Of a DNA stretch of 64,000 nt, positions 1 to 7,991 are shown piece after piece. Every line of letters begins with the position of its first letter. Within the stretch, counting starts at the first letter, position 1. The notes beneath the pieces are model-generated. The model saw only the letters and a list, made by a program, of their open reading frames with translations. It was not told the DNA's origin and searched no databases. The stretch is from Verrucomicrobiaceae bacterium UBA1938 (GTDB taxonomy: Bacteria; Verrucomicrobiota; Verrucomicrobiia; Verrucomicrobiales; Verrucomicrobiaceae): NCBI GenBank assembly GCA_002336895.1, contig DDFC01000009.1, forward strand, positions 76,035-140,034, given 5' to 3'. Made by a program: the position numbers and the translations under genes.

Positions 1-280
1 CAGCGATGCGCAGCCGGTTTTCCCCGCCGCCCCGCAGTCGGTCCGCCATTTCCCCCAGGCCGCCGAAAAACGGGGAGATGAAGTCGTAAAGTGTCTGTCC
101 CTCCCGAGTGAGCTGGAATGGCCGCCTCTGATACAGAGTGATGCCGAGCGCATCCTCCAGCTGCAGAATTTGCGCGCTGATGGCCGGCTGCTGGATGCCG
201 TAGGGCATGGCCCGCGCCGCCGCGCTCACCCCGCCGTGACGTGCCACATAATAGAAAAGCTCAAGGTGATGGACGTTCAT
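1..280 (-). CDS. LysR-type transcriptional regulator, N-terminal part (cut by window start)
   Basis: Reading leftward from the ATG at 280 gives MNVHHLELFYYVARHGGVSA and then an alanine-rich helix and QQPAISAQILQLED, the winged helix-turn-helix layout of LysR regulators. About 93 residues are present, so only the DNA-binding domain and the start of the linker helix are visible; the effector domain lies outside. It is divergent from the heparinase-like gene at 431, separated by about 150 bases, the usual arrangement for a LysR regulator and a target, but no operator was recognised there. The family assignment is clear; the ligand is unknown. Confidence 0.88.
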   Translation of the reverse strand, partial: MNVHHLELFYYVARHGGVSAAARAMPYGIQQPAISAQILQLEDALGITLYQRRPFQLTREGQTLYDFISPFFGGLGEMADRLRGGGENRLRIA

Positions 281-430
281 TCCGGCTGGAGGCTATACGG
301 TTTATCAATGATGCCACCTGGAATGTGACACGGGCCCCCATCTTTCCGCCAAACTCCCGCCCTTGAACTGCGTTTATGCTTGACCTCTGCGTCTGCACCC
401 GCTGCTTTAAGCCCCGCACTTACTCCCTTC

Positions 431-2779
431 ATGAAAACCGCCCCGCGATTCCTTACCCTCGCATCCGCCTGCCTGCTCGCTGCCTCCAGCGCCAGCGCCC
501 AGCTCGCGGAAGAGTACCGCATGTGGACGAACACTGCCGGCAAACAGGTGGAGGCCACCCTGGTGTCTGTGGATGCCGCCGCACGCAGCCTGAAGATCAA
601 GATGAAGGACGGACGCGAGTTTGACGTGCCGATCGCCACTCTCAGCCCGGCAGATTTTGAATACGCCAAGGCACGATACGCAGCCATGCAGGCTGCTCCG
701 GCCGCTGCTGCCACACCGCCTGCAGCACCTGCTGCCATGCCAGCAGCCACCACTCCGGCACCTGCGGCACCGCCAGCCGCTCCCGCCAAGGGTGGAGCCA
801 AAGCCGTGGCATCAAAGAAGCCAGCGCCGGCACGGCCTGCCATCCCCATAGTTCCGGTGGCCAAATTCAAGGCTCCTTCCGCCAATGACTACCTCAGCGG
901 CATCGCCAAAGTACGCCCTCGCCTGATCCACAACGCCGCCAGCTGGGCCTCGTTGAAGGGACAGATCGCGGCGGATCCCGTGCTGGCCAAGATCATGGAG
1001 GCGCTCAAGGCCTCCGGTGAAGACCTGCTCAAAGACCCCGAGCTGGCCCGCATCAATGGAGACACCGGTGGCGAAGGCCCCAAGGCGGTGTACCGCATGG
1101 GGCTCCTGGGTGCGCTGCACTACGGCGATGGCGACCTCAAATGGCAGGAGCGCGGCGTGCGTGAGCTCATCGCCCTCACGGACAAAATTTCCTTCCGTGA
1201 CTGGCATCCCGAGCTGGTGGACAATGTGACGGACATGGTGGTGGCCTCCGCTCTGGGATATGACTGGTTCCGCACCGGTCTGAATGCCGAGCAGGCCACG
1301 GGCGTGCGCACCTATCTGGCAGAGAAAGGCATTGCGGCCCTGATCGCCCATCTCGAAGGCGAGGAAATCCCCGAAAGCGCCAAAGGCGTGTCTGGTGGTC
1401 AGACAGGAACAAAATCCAAGGCTGCACCGGCGAAGGCCCCGCCCAGACCCCAACCCAAGTCTGACACCGGCAAGCTGCTGCCGGACAGCAAGCAGATGGC
1501 CGCCGCCTCGGCGCTGTTGCTCTCCGCCATCTGCCTCGTGGATGAGGAGCCCGCCGTTGCCAAAAAAGCGGCAGAAGCTGCGGCAAAGGTGTTTGGCAAA
1601 GGCATTGTCCGCTTTGCTCCTGCAGGTGTGTGGCCTGAGGGGCTGCAGGCTGGCGAGGCCGTGATGGACTACGTGGCCATGCTCTCTCAGTCGCTGAAAT
1701 CCGCCACCGGCAAAGATCTGGGAATCAGTTATCTGGAGGGCATTCCGCAGTTTGGCGTGGCCCGCATGCACATGATGGGGACCTCCGGGCAGATCTTCAA
1801 TTTTGGCGACACCAAGGGTGCCGTCTCACTGCGGCCGTGGGTGACCACCTGGCTGTGCGGTGTGGCTGGAAACCCCGGCATCCGAGCGGTGGCCGCCACT
1901 GGGAAGCAGCCTGTCACCGCCTCCTACTTCGGACAGGTGGGCAACTTCCTGTACTACAATCCGCATGCTGCTGGTGACGGCACGGCGGACAGCATGGACT
2001 ACGCGCAGCCCGGGGGCTTTGTGGCCACCTCGCGCTCCGGCTGGGAAAAGACGGATTACTTCGTCGCGGTGAAAGGCGGAGACAATGAAGACACGACCGC
2101 GCAGCTCGACATCGGCAGCTTTGTACTGGACGCCGGCGGAGAGCGCTGGGGCATCGAGCTGGGCGCCGAACAGGACAAAGCGCCCGGATTTGAAGTGAAG
2201 CCGGGAGCAGACCGGACCAAGCGCTTTGCCCTCTACATTGAGAACACCCTGGGGCAAAACACCCTGGTGATCGATGGCAACCAGCAGGATCAGGATGCCA
2301 AGGCGGCAGTGCTTCTGGGGTATTCGACTCCGGAGCGCGGCACCGCCGTGGTGGACATGACCAAGGCCTACTCAAAGCCAGCCAAGGACGTGCATCGTGG
2401 CATCATGGTGGTGCGCGGGGCCAAGCCCTACGTGGTGGTGCAGGATGACCTCATCATGAAAAACACCGGCGGCATCACCTGGAGCATGCATACCAAGGCC
2501 GAAATCAGCGCCAGCGGTACGACCGCCAAGCTGACGCAGGGCGGAAAGACGCTGGTGGCCACGATTGTTTCGCCTGCAAACGCCACCTTCAGCTCTGCGG
2601 AGCCGCCTGAGGCCGCCACCGAACAGTCGCGCGATCTCGTGAGGGAAAAGGTGCATGTGCTCAAGGCTTCGTTGGACGGTGCCAAAGGCCCGCAAAGCCT
2701 GTGCATCACCTTCGCGCTGGATGAAGCCGCCACACACACGGCCACGCCGGTGGCCACGTGGGGTGCGCCCAAGAAGTAA
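431..2779 (+). CDS. Secreted SHD1 domain / heparinase II/III-like protein
   Basis: Secreted protein of 782 residues from the ATG at 431, which opens a good signal peptide (MKTAPRFLTLASACLLAASS, cut near ASAQ); an in-frame TTG at 380 is less likely. Residues about 30-85 (WTNTAGKQVEATLVS to LSPADFEYAKA) look like an SHD1 (SLA1 homology) domain, common in secreted planctomycete and verrucomicrobial proteins. A proline/alanine linker follows, then an alpha-helical region and a beta-rich C-terminus with FVAVKGGDN, LDIGSFVLDAGGERW and NTLVIDG, typical of heparinase II/III-like lyases. The His normally found just before the LD-GSF motif is absent (TTAQLDIGSF), so activity on glycosaminoglycan-like polymers is doubtful. 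Transcribed alone. Confidence 0.72.
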   Translation: MKTAPRFLTLASACLLAASSASAQLAEEYRMWTNTAGKQVEATLVSVDAAARSLKIKMKDGREFDVPIATLSPADFEYAKARYAAMQAAPAAAATPPAAPAAMPAATTPAPAAPPAAPAKGGAKAVASKKPAPARPAIPIVPVAKFKAPSANDYLSGIAKVRPRLIHNAASWASLKGQIAADPVLAKIMEALKASGEDLLKDPELARINGDTGGEGPKAVYRMGLLGALHYGDGDLKWQERGVRELIALTDKISFRDWHPELVDNVTDMVVASALGYDWFRTGLNAEQATGVRTYLAEKGIAALIAHLEGEEIPESAKGVSGGQTGTKSKAAPAKAPPRPQPKSDTGKLLPDSKQMAAASALLLSAICLVDEEPAVAKKAAEAAAKVFGKGIVRFAPAGVWPEGLQAGEAVMDYVAMLSQSLKSATGKDLGISYLEGIPQFGVARMHMMGTSGQIFNFGDTKGAVSLRPWVTTWLCGVAGNPGIRAVAATGKQPVTASYFGQVGNFLYYNPHAAGDGTADSMDYAQPGGFVATSRSGWEKTDYFVAVKGGDNEDTTAQLDIGSFVLDAGGERWGIELGAEQDKAPGFEVKPGADRTKRFALYIENTLGQNTLVIDGNQQDQDAKAAVLLGYSTPERGTAVVDMTKAYSKPAKDVHRGIMVVRGAKPYVVVQDDLIMKNTGGITWSMHTKAEISASGTTAKLTQGGKTLVATIVSPANATFSSAEPPEAATEQSRDLVREKVHVLKASLDGAKGPQSLCITFALDEAATHTATPVATWGAPKK

Positions 2780-2797
2780 AACCGGGCCTGCTCTGGC

Positions 2798-3685
2798 TCA
2801 CGCGCGCGGATGCGCCGCCTCGTACACTTCCTTCATCCGCTGGGTGGAGACGTGGGTGTAGATCTGCGTGGTGGAGAGGCTGGCGTGGCCCAGCAGCTCC
2901 TGCACGCTGCGCAGGTCCGCGCCGTTGTTGAGCAGGTGCGTGGCAAAGCTGTGCCGCAGCTTGTGCGGAGTCAGGTGCACCGGCTGCCCGGAGGCGCGCC
3001 AGTATTTGGAGATCACATCATCCACGGCCTGCGTGGTGATGCGCCGGCCCAGCTTGCTGAGAAAGAGCGCGCCGTCATGCACCCCGGCCTTGGCGCGGTA
3101 GCGCTGCACCGCCTCCAGCGCCTTGGAGCCCACCGGGCAGATGCGCTCCTTGCGCCCCTTGCCCAGGACGCGCACGGTCTCCGTGTAGGTGTCGATGTCC
3201 GCCACATTCAGCGCCACCAGCTCGCTCAGGCGCATGCCGGTGCTGTAAAAGAGCTCCAGGATGGCGGCATCGCGTTCCGGCGCCCACACGGCATCGCGCT
3301 TGGATTTTTCCATCGTCAGCGGCAGCGCCAGCATGGCCTCCACCTGCGCCACGGTCAGCGTCACGGGCAGCTTCTTCTCGCGCTTGGGCAGCTGGACTTC
3401 GAGCAGCGGATTGGTCTTCCAGCCGCGGCGGCGTGTCAGCCATTTGAAGAAGCTGCGCAGCGCCGCGAACTGCAGGCGGATCGTGGCCCGCCCGCGCTCC
3501 TGCTTCATGAGGTCAAAGAGGTAGGCGCGGAAGTCGTCGGCGCTCAGCTCGCTCCAGCCTTTGAAGGGCGTGTGCCATTCGCGCAGCTGGCGCAGGGCCA
3601 GCTCGTAGTTGGCCAGCGTACGTTCGGAGGAGCGGCGCTCCGCCTCCATGTACTCCAGAAACTCGGCGGCCAGCTTGTCCTCCAT
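2798..3685 (-). CDS. xerC: Tyrosine recombinase, XerC/XerD type
   Basis: 295 residues, the usual length for a Xer recombinase. The N-terminal SAM-like domain (about 1-95) precedes a catalytic domain with the full set R152 (STGMRLSEL), K176 (GKGRKER), H241 and R244 (HKLRHSFATH), H267 (LLGHASLSTTQ) and the nucleophile Y276 (IYTHV). Such enzymes resolve chromosome dimers at dif; XerC and XerD cannot be told apart here. It is the last gene of a reverse-strand run, starting 5 bases after the rhomboid-like gene. No dif-like site or mobile-element boundary was seen beside it, so a housekeeping role is favoured over an element integrase. Confidence 0.9.
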   Translation of the reverse strand: MEDKLAAEFLEYMEAERRSSERTLANYELALRQLREWHTPFKGWSELSADDFRAYLFDLMKQERGRATIRLQFAALRSFFKWLTRRRGWKTNPLLEVQLPKREKKLPVTLTVAQVEAMLALPLTMEKSKRDAVWAPERDAAILELFYSTGMRLSELVALNVADIDTYTETVRVLGKGRKERICPVGSKALEAVQRYRAKAGVHDGALFLSKLGRRITTQAVDDVISKYWRASGQPVHLTPHKLRHSFATHLLNNGADLRSVQELLGHASLSTTQIYTHVSTQRMKEVYEAAHPRA

Positions 3686-3690
3686 GGCAT

Positions 3691-4482
3691 TCAGCCTCCG
3701 GTGGCCCGCTTGGCGCGGCAGGCGCTGCAGATTTCTTCGCCGGAGTCCAGCACGCGGAAGTCCAGCTGCGGATCATCCAGGTCCGTCTTTTTGCAGACAG
3801 AGCACTGGTGGAAGAAGGTGCTCGCTGGCATCCTGGCGGATTCAAAGCGGCTGCGCCGTGAGGCCACCTGCGCCATGCGCGCCCTCTCGCTGACAAAGGC
3901 GGGGCCGAAGGCGACGAGGTAGTTCAGGTGCCAGAGCAGCACGGGCAGCACCAGCAGAGGCTCGCGCATCACCATCAGCGCCGTCATCCCGGCAGTCAGC
4001 GCGGCCACCCATTTCATTTTTACAGGCAGGATGAAGTAAAGAAAGATCTCCTCGTTTGGGAACAGCGTGGCAAAGGCGAAGAGCAGCGTCTGGTAGAGGA
4101 ACATCCCCGGGGCCGGCCAGCCCAGAAACAGCGCGCCTAGCGTGACGGCCAGCATCCAGCCGAAAATGTAGAGATTCACACGAAACGCACCCCAGGCCGA
4201 ATCCAGGCTGCGGCCGATCCACATCATGAACATGGTGCCGATCAGCGCCCAGATGAGCGAAAAATTGCCAGGAATGAACACATGCGTGATCAGCCGCCAG
4301 ACCTCGCCGCGCATCACCCGGGCTGGATTCAGCTCCAAAAACTGCAGATAGGCCGCGGCACCCTCCTTGGACATCAGCGTGACGATCATGAGCACCAGGA
4401 GCTGAAAGATCGCGATGGTCTGCACCAGGCCCGGGATGGCAAAACGGCCGAGTTTGGATTCTAGTTTGGAAATCAAAGGCAT
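3691..4482 (-). CDS. Rhomboid-like integral membrane protein with C-terminal zinc ribbon
   Basis: The ATG at 4482 gives 263 residues beginning MPLISKLESKLGRFAIPG; the frame is open further upstream but that part overlaps the preceding gene and is poor protein. About six hydrophobic segments lie between residues 20 and 195, with GEVWRLITHVFIP (59-71), a hallmark of the rhomboid-like fold. The catalytic GxSG serine motif of rhomboid proteases is not visible, so it is probably a non-proteolytic relative. Residues 227-255 carry CSVC...CSAC, a four-cysteine zinc ribbon on a soluble tail. It starts 23 bases after the NosR-like gene and ends 5 bases before the recombinase. Function unknown. Confidence 0.75.
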   Translation of the reverse strand: MPLISKLESKLGRFAIPGLVQTIAIFQLLVLMIVTLMSKEGAAAYLQFLELNPARVMRGEVWRLITHVFIPGNFSLIWALIGTMFMMWIGRSLDSAWGAFRVNLYIFGWMLAVTLGALFLGWPAPGMFLYQTLLFAFATLFPNEEIFLYFILPVKMKWVAALTAGMTALMVMREPLLVLPVLLWHLNYLVAFGPAFVSERARMAQVASRRSRFESARMPASTFFHQCSVCKKTDLDDPQLDFRVLDSGEEICSACRAKRATGG

Positions 4483-4505
4483 GTAGGGCTTCAGGTACTC
4501 CGGTT

Positions 4506-6170
4506 TCAGCCCGGAGCCAAGAGAAGAACGAACGCCACGCCCAATGCGGCGAGCCAATCTCTCGTGCCAAAGAGATCGGCATCTCCGGTGAAGCGCAGCA
4601 GCTTGAAAACCGCACCCGTGGGGCAGCCGTAGCGGCAGTAGGCCAGCGGGGTGAAGAGAGAGAAGAGCACGCCGCCGATGGCGATCCCCATGCTGGCCCA
4701 CCCCGCCACGCGGAAGACATAGGCGTCAAAGGGCTCCAATGCGTTCAGATTCACCGGCAGTGCAAACGCTGCGCTGAAGAAGACCAGCCCCAGCAGCATG
4801 AAGGGGATCTTGGAAAGCAGCGCATCGACCTTTTTTGAAGGCGACCACTGCCAGCGCAGCCGCCGCACCAGCAGCTGCTGCAGCGCGCCGTGCGGGCAGA
4901 TGTGGTGGCAGTAGAGTTGTTTGCTGGTAAAGACCGGCCCCAGCAGCGCCACGGCGGCCAGCAGCATCAGCCCGTGGGCCGTGCGCCAGGGCGTGCCATG
5001 CGCCGCCCACCCCGCCAGCAGCCCTTGGGAGAGCATTTCGCCCGCGATGAATCCGCCATACACCACCAGCAGCACATGATGCAGGAGGCGGCACCATGCA
5101 CGACCACGCAGCGGAGTGAAGGCCATCACAATCGCCGCCAGCAATATCCCCGCATGCCCGCTGTCCTGCCAGCGCCAGCGGATCTGCTGCCACCAGCTGC
5201 GCCGCGCCTCCTGCTCCTTTAGCAGCGCCTCCGCACGCACTCGCACACCCTCGGCAATGCCGTAGCTCGTCTGCGTGGCGCCAGACACGCCTTCCACACC
5301 GGCGGCATTGAAGTCGATGTGAGCGATCTTCTCCGTCGTCATGCCATCAAAAGTTTTCAAAAACGCCGGATCTCCCGTGACGTAGCCCACATACTGCTCC
5401 GTGTCGTAGCTGCGCCGCAGCGCGATGCCTCGCAGCGTGGTGCCGCTGGTGTCCATCAGCATGAAGGTGTCGCTCGGTCCTTTGTAGCCCACCGTACCGT
5501 CCGAGGCCGGGGCCGTGCGCACGGCCAGCGCGATCACCACGCCTTTCTCATCCAGCACTTCGTGCGAGCCCGGGTGTGACTTGGACTCGCGCAACTGCGC
5601 CGCGCGTGGCTCCATCTTTTTCACTTCGTCCAGCGTGATCGCATCAGGAAAGCGCAGTGATGCGGTGGCGCTTTTGCCCAGACGGCGCAGCACGCCCTCG
5701 GAGATGGCGCTGCTCGTCAGCGTGGCGCCAGTGACAGCTTGCGGCTGCAGGTCGGCCAGCTCGGCGGCTTTCTTGCCGGTGAACTGCTTGAAGAACGAGC
5801 GCTCGCTTATCACCTCGGCCAGATGATCGGTGGTGTCACCACTGCTGAGAATGCGCAGCCCGAGGACCTTGCCGCGTGCATCCAGGGCGATGAGTGTGTT
5901 CGTCGGCCCCGAGTAGCCGATGATGTCATCCGCCTCTGGGGAGGTCTGCATCACATGACCAAGGGTGATGCCAGATTCATCCTTCACCATCTGCATGCCG
6001 TTCTGTGCCGTCAGCGTCGCAGCCGCAGGAAAGAAATCGCGCACGCGGTCCACCGTCAGCGCTACTGCTGCGGACGGGTGCGAGCGCCGGATGGCCAGCA
6101 CCGCCAGCGCCAGCAGCCCCACGCGCCAGAGGCGCAGGGCGGTGGATTTCCAGCGGAGTGTGGTGGGCAT
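4506..6170 (-). CDS. NosR-like membrane protein with two FMN-binding domains and polyferredoxin motifs
   Basis: 554 residues. After an N-terminal hydrophobic anchor (about 12-30), two periplasmic FMN_bind domains each end in a covalent flavinylation motif: TGAT at 147-150 and SGAT at 296-299. A membrane part follows (about 340-554) with CHHICPHG (421-428) and CRYGCPTG near 500, as in the NosR/NapH/RnfD-like family where cysteine clusters hold 4Fe-4S centres. Such proteins move electrons across the membrane to periplasmic acceptors; the exact partner cannot be read here. Flavinylation needs an ApbE transferase, none of which is in the window, nor are nos genes. Probable first gene of a run with the rhomboid-like and Xer genes. 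Confidence 0.82.
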   Translation of the reverse strand: MPTTLRWKSTALRLWRVGLLALAVLAIRRSHPSAAVALTVDRVRDFFPAAATLTAQNGMQMVKDESGITLGHVMQTSPEADDIIGYSGPTNTLIALDARGKVLGLRILSSGDTTDHLAEVISERSFFKQFTGKKAAELADLQPQAVTGATLTSSAISEGVLRRLGKSATASLRFPDAITLDEVKKMEPRAAQLRESKSHPGSHEVLDEKGVVIALAVRTAPASDGTVGYKGPSDTFMLMDTSGTTLRGIALRRSYDTEQYVGYVTGDPAFLKTFDGMTTEKIAHIDFNAAGVEGVSGATQTSYGIAEGVRVRAEALLKEQEARRSWWQQIRWRWQDSGHAGILLAAIVMAFTPLRGRAWCRLLHHVLLVVYGGFIAGEMLSQGLLAGWAAHGTPWRTAHGLMLLAAVALLGPVFTSKQLYCHHICPHGALQQLLVRRLRWQWSPSKKVDALLSKIPFMLLGLVFFSAAFALPVNLNALEPFDAYVFRVAGWASMGIAIGGVLFSLFTPLAYCRYGCPTGAVFKLLRFTGDADLFGTRDWLAALGVAFVLLLAPG

Positions 6171-6254
6171 GGCGGCGTGTCAGGAGAAGATACGGATTTA
6201 CACCGCAGGGATCATATAGCCGCAGAGATTTTTCTCCTTCTTTCCGCCAATTTC

Positions 6255-6986
6255 TCAGTGCACTTCCCCCAGATCCACCACCCATGACTGCCCGCAGCGT
6301 CCTCCCAAAATCAGGTCCGCTGCCAGATTATACCAGCACCGGGCACCATCGATCACCACCGCGTCAGAGCTTGCCACCACCACGTCGCGGGCGGCGATCA
6401 GTTCTGCATCCGGGTTGAACACGGCATCCACCGTCCATGGCCACCCATGCTTCTCCGCGAGTTCACGCAGGCGCATGGCCAGACGCCCGCTGTTGGAAAC
6501 TGGCTTGTCCAGCAGCCAGTGCACTGACGCCGCCCCCAGCTCCGCCAGGCGGCTGCCCGCCAGCACCACCGCCGCATCCGTCTCCGCCACCGCATGGTAG
6601 GAGCCGTGCACGCTCGACATGTCACGCAAACAACCGTCCCGGCAGCGCAGCAGCACGCCCCCGCTCAGGGCTGCCTCCAGGCTCACCAGCAGATTGAATC
6701 CATCCACCATCACCGCACGACCGCACAATGCCTCCAGCGGCAAATGCCGCTGCGTCCGACCTTCACGCGCTGCATCCGCGCACGCGGCACGGCCTGCGGC
6801 CAGGCGCTGGCGCTCTCGCAACTCATGGCGGTCTCCCACCAGCTTCACTGCAGAGTTGCGGGCATAGCCTCGGCTCATCAGCCACGAAAGCTCCTCCACT
6901 GCCACCCGCAGTGTCGGTGCCGCCTCCGCACCAAACAGCTCTTCATCCGCCGGATGCCTGCCACGATGTCTTTCCACGCTGCTCAT
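6255..6986 (-). CDS. DUF434 domain-containing protein
   Basis: 243 residues, no signal peptide, predicted cytoplasmic. The N-terminal half has the DUF434-type pattern (EELSWLMSRGYARNSAVKLVG at about 32-52, then a conserved arginine-rich LRERQRLAAGRAAC). The C-terminal half carries VDGFNLLVSLEAAL, GSYHAV and SGRLAMRLREL segments typical of the companion domain, which looks like a nucleotide- or nuclease-type Rossmann core (VMVDGFN, VIDGARCWYNLAADLI). These proteins occur widely in bacteria and archaea and have no established role. It stands alone on the reverse strand, 84 bases downstream of the NosR-like start. Confidence 0.75.
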   Translation of the reverse strand: MSSVERHRGRHPADEELFGAEAAPTLRVAVEELSWLMSRGYARNSAVKLVGDRHELRERQRLAAGRAACADAAREGRTQRHLPLEALCGRAVMVDGFNLLVSLEAALSGGVLLRCRDGCLRDMSSVHGSYHAVAETDAAVVLAGSRLAELGAASVHWLLDKPVSNSGRLAMRLRELAEKHGWPWTVDAVFNPDAELIAARDVVVASSDAVVIDGARCWYNLAADLILGGRCGQSWVVDLGEVH

Positions 6987-7215
6987 GTTGGGTTCAACCC
7001 TACCAGAGGAGATCGTTCGAAACCAGTCCTCATTGACGCGTCAGCACCAGATGCGCCGCGCCTTCGTCCCAAGCGGGCTCTGGACGAGCGTGGCATGCAG
7101 ATCAGCGATCAGCGGCTGCTGCAGATACTGACAGATGGTATTCATTCCGCCGCCGATGTGAGCATGGCAGAAGCTGGAACGACGCAAAGATTGTTACGAA
7201 ATCTAGGGCCAATAT
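6987..7215. other. Intergenic region with no recognised gene
   Basis: 229 bases between the DUF434 start and the end of the small secreted protein gene, both on the reverse strand. It should contain the DUF434 promoter. No convincing small gene, RNA or strong hairpin was seen; a forward open frame crossing it has no protein-like character. Confidence 0.5.
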
Positions 7216-7659
7216 TCAGCGGGTGCTCACCGTGCGTGCTTTGGTCGAAGGCCGGGTGGCTCGTGATCCATTGCTGCCTACAATCCTGGCAAAGGTGCTG
7301 CCCGCAGGAACACCCGTGGAAAACCGTGTGGCACCGTTGGTGATGTGCGCTGCCGTATTTCCAGGGTAAGTGCGGATGCCGGACATCGGCGAGACAGCCC
7401 CGACCGGGCGGTAGTAAACCACGGGTTCGACTCTTATGGGGCTGCTACTCTCTGCAAAGACCGGCTTTGTGGGGGTGAGTTTCACCGCTGATGATTTGGC
7501 AGGTGCCGGTGCAACGGCGGTGGCGCTTGCAGCATTGGCAGCAGTCGTGCCGGAGGGAATGATGGCTGGCAGAATGGTTTCCGCCGACGTTTGGGCCTTG
7601 GCAGGCGTGGTGAGCACCAGCACCGCCAGAGAAATCAGGAGGATGCATGTGGTTTTCAT
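7216..7659 (-). CDS. Small secreted hypothetical protein
   Basis: 147 residues. A clean signal peptide (MKTTCILLISLAVLVLTTPAKA, cut before QTSAE) precedes a low-complexity Ala/Ser/Thr/Pro-rich chain ending in a basic tail. PVVYYRPVGAV in the middle is the only structured-looking segment. No cysteines or recognised domain follow the signal. The signal peptide and the gap on each side support a real gene, but the body gives no function. It lies alone on the reverse strand, downstream of the histidine kinase and the palindromic element. Confidence 0.55.
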   Translation of the reverse strand: MKTTCILLISLAVLVLTTPAKAQTSAETILPAIIPSGTTAANAASATAVAPAPAKSSAVKLTPTKPVFAESSSPIRVEPVVYYRPVGAVSPMSGIRTYPGNTAAHITNGATRFSTGVPAGSTFARIVGSNGSRATRPSTKARTVSTR

Positions 7660-7817
7660 AGTACAGAGATTAAACGCACGTTTTGACGCCTCGATTCAGA
7701 AAATAGGACTGCGTACTTGAACATAGGTCCGTGCGCCTACCCTGCGCTATCGGGTCATTTGCCAGGGGAAAAAGCCATCAGCAGTTCATTCCCCACGAAT
7801 CGGCCTGCATGCACGAA

Positions 7818-7991
7818 CTTAGACCAACTCTCAAAAATCTTGTCACATTGCCCGGGCGGCGGAGCAGCCCCATTGGCTGCGTTGGTCGCTTGCCTGTTAT
7901 TTTCAAATAGCAGGCGGCGCTCCTGCCTTGCCACTGGGGCCGCTGCGCTCGCCGGTTCATCTATGACAATCTTTTCGAGAACTGGTCTAAA
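7818..7991. repeat. 174-bp imperfect palindrome (MITE-like or large hairpin)
   Basis: The left end (7818-7845) and the reverse complement of the right end (7964-7991) match at 21 of 28 positions, beginning TTAGACCA on one side and ending TGGTCTAA on the other. The centre holds a second dyad, GCCTGTTATTT (7892-7902) against AAATAGCAGGC (7905-7915), 10 of 11 paired. Outer and inner arms share one centre, and the stretch between also pairs partly (GCAGCCCCATTGGC against GCAGCGGCCCCAGTGGC), so the whole block can fold as one hairpin. The right end supplies the stop codon of the histidine kinase. No coding potential; no clear target duplication. It fills most of the 327-base gap between 7660 and 7986. 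Confidence 0.72.

Noticed and set aside
2798..3685. Xer recombinase as integrase of a mobile element
   Set aside because: No attachment repeats, transposition or phage genes nearby, and it shares a strand run with core-type genes.
2810..3922. Long forward open frame opposite the Xer and rhomboid-like genes
   Set aside because: Antisense shadow in GC-rich DNA; its protein has no conserved pattern, whereas the reverse strand has complete Xer motifs.
7423..7440. GGTTCGACTC resembling a tRNA T-loop
   Set aside because: No acceptor or anticodon stem pairs around it, and it lies within the small secreted protein gene.
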